From NCBI RefSeq assembly GCF_003590795.1, contig NZ_QYUL01000002.1, positions 496,001-560,000 on the forward strand: DNA of 64,000 nucleotides, in the 5' to 3' direction. The notes under the pieces are model-generated. The model made no database searches. It was not told where the DNA came from and saw only the letters and a list, made by a program, of their open reading frames with translations. Source of the stretch: Azospirillum cavernae. Lineage in GTDB: Bacteria; Pseudomonadota; Alphaproteobacteria; Azospirillales; Azospirillaceae. Positions 63,904 through 64,000 of the stretch are shown one piece after another. The stretch's first letter is position 1. The number at the start of each line of letters is the position of its first letter. A program made the position numbers and the translations under genes.

Positions 63904-64000
63904 CAGAGATCGTCGAGATACTGGTCAGCGAAGGAGCCATGAATCGCGTCGAACTCGTTCCAGGTGGCGATAACGGCGTCGAGCCGACGGTCCCGCTCGT
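63903..64000 (-). CDS. ccdA: CcdA-type antitoxin (5' part outside window)
   Basis: Only the last 31 residues are seen, ending WNEFDAIHGSFADQYLDDL. This matches the C-terminal toxin-binding tail of CcdA (W-E...I..YN-type region followed by G.F.D). The N-terminal RHH DNA-binding part lies beyond the right edge. The gene overlaps ccdB by one base, as usual for the module. Confidence 0.8.
   Translation of the reverse strand, partial: ERDRRLDAVIATWNEFDAIHGSFADQYLDDL

Overview
The window is chromosomal DNA of a high-GC alphaproteobacterium, most likely of the order Rhodospirillales (Azospirillum/Magnetospirillum-like). The evidence is a DUF2336 protein, a TPR/GT41 glycosyltransferase, PmtA, an MlaE with a fused STAS domain plus a PqiC-type lipoprotein, many PAS histidine kinases, and strong third-position GC bias that produces long antisense shadow frames. 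Coding density is high. I saw no rRNA, tRNA, CRISPR array, insertion sequence or clear prophage. The window cuts a GH1 beta-glucosidase at the left edge and a ccdA antitoxin at the right edge.

0-7.3 kb: GH1 beta-glucosidase, a cysteine desulfurase, an FMN riboswitch with ribB, tag (3-methyladenine DNA glycosylase) with a good promoter, a transglutaminase-like protein, and a cluster of small uncharacterised genes, one with an Rmf/CrpP-like domain. 7.35-17.4 kb: a compact minus-strand locus for import and breakdown of small peptides: RpiR regulator, D-amino-acid aminotransferase, a GsiABCD-type ABC importer, a DmpA-type P1 peptidase, an M55 D-aminopeptidase and an isoaspartyl peptidase. The gene set points to D-residue-containing or otherwise unusual peptides as much as to glutathione.

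17.6-30.6 kb: regulatory genes (CheY-like response regulator, MerR regulator with an acyl-CoA ligase, a degenerate RsbT/RsbX-like protein, a FixJ-like regulator lacking its phospho-acceptor), a TPR-GT41 glycosyltransferase, dctBD, pmtA and a uroporphyrinogen-III synthase-like gene. 30.6-41.5 kb: ccoG with an FNR/FixK-type box, a YqaA-like membrane protein, a PAS kinase, an HTH protein with a long Ala/Pro linker, a GT2/LAB_N/GT39 lipid-sugar operon, a fructokinase and a conserved periplasmic protein.

41.8-47.6 kb: a branched-chain amino acid ABC system (livHMGF, a small membrane protein, and the binding protein with its own leader and terminator). 47.6-54 kb: small unknown genes, a metallo-beta-lactamase-fold hydrolase, an OmpA-like outer-membrane protein, a LuxR-type response regulator, a PPC-like protein, a PfpI-family protein, an RHH protein and apt. 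54.2-57.8 kb: an mla-type phospholipid-transport operon (permease, ATPase, MCE protein, lipoprotein). 57.9-64 kb: a DUF6969-like protein, a DUF2336 protein, two convergent histidine kinases, an RluA-family pseudouridine synthase and a ccdAB toxin-antitoxin pair.

The most unusual sequence-level signal is a recurring pattern of short (12-17 bp) tandem duplications at the 3' ends of genes, several of which copy the stop codon. The most interesting functional unit is the D-peptide/glutathione-type locus with its putative RpiR operator.
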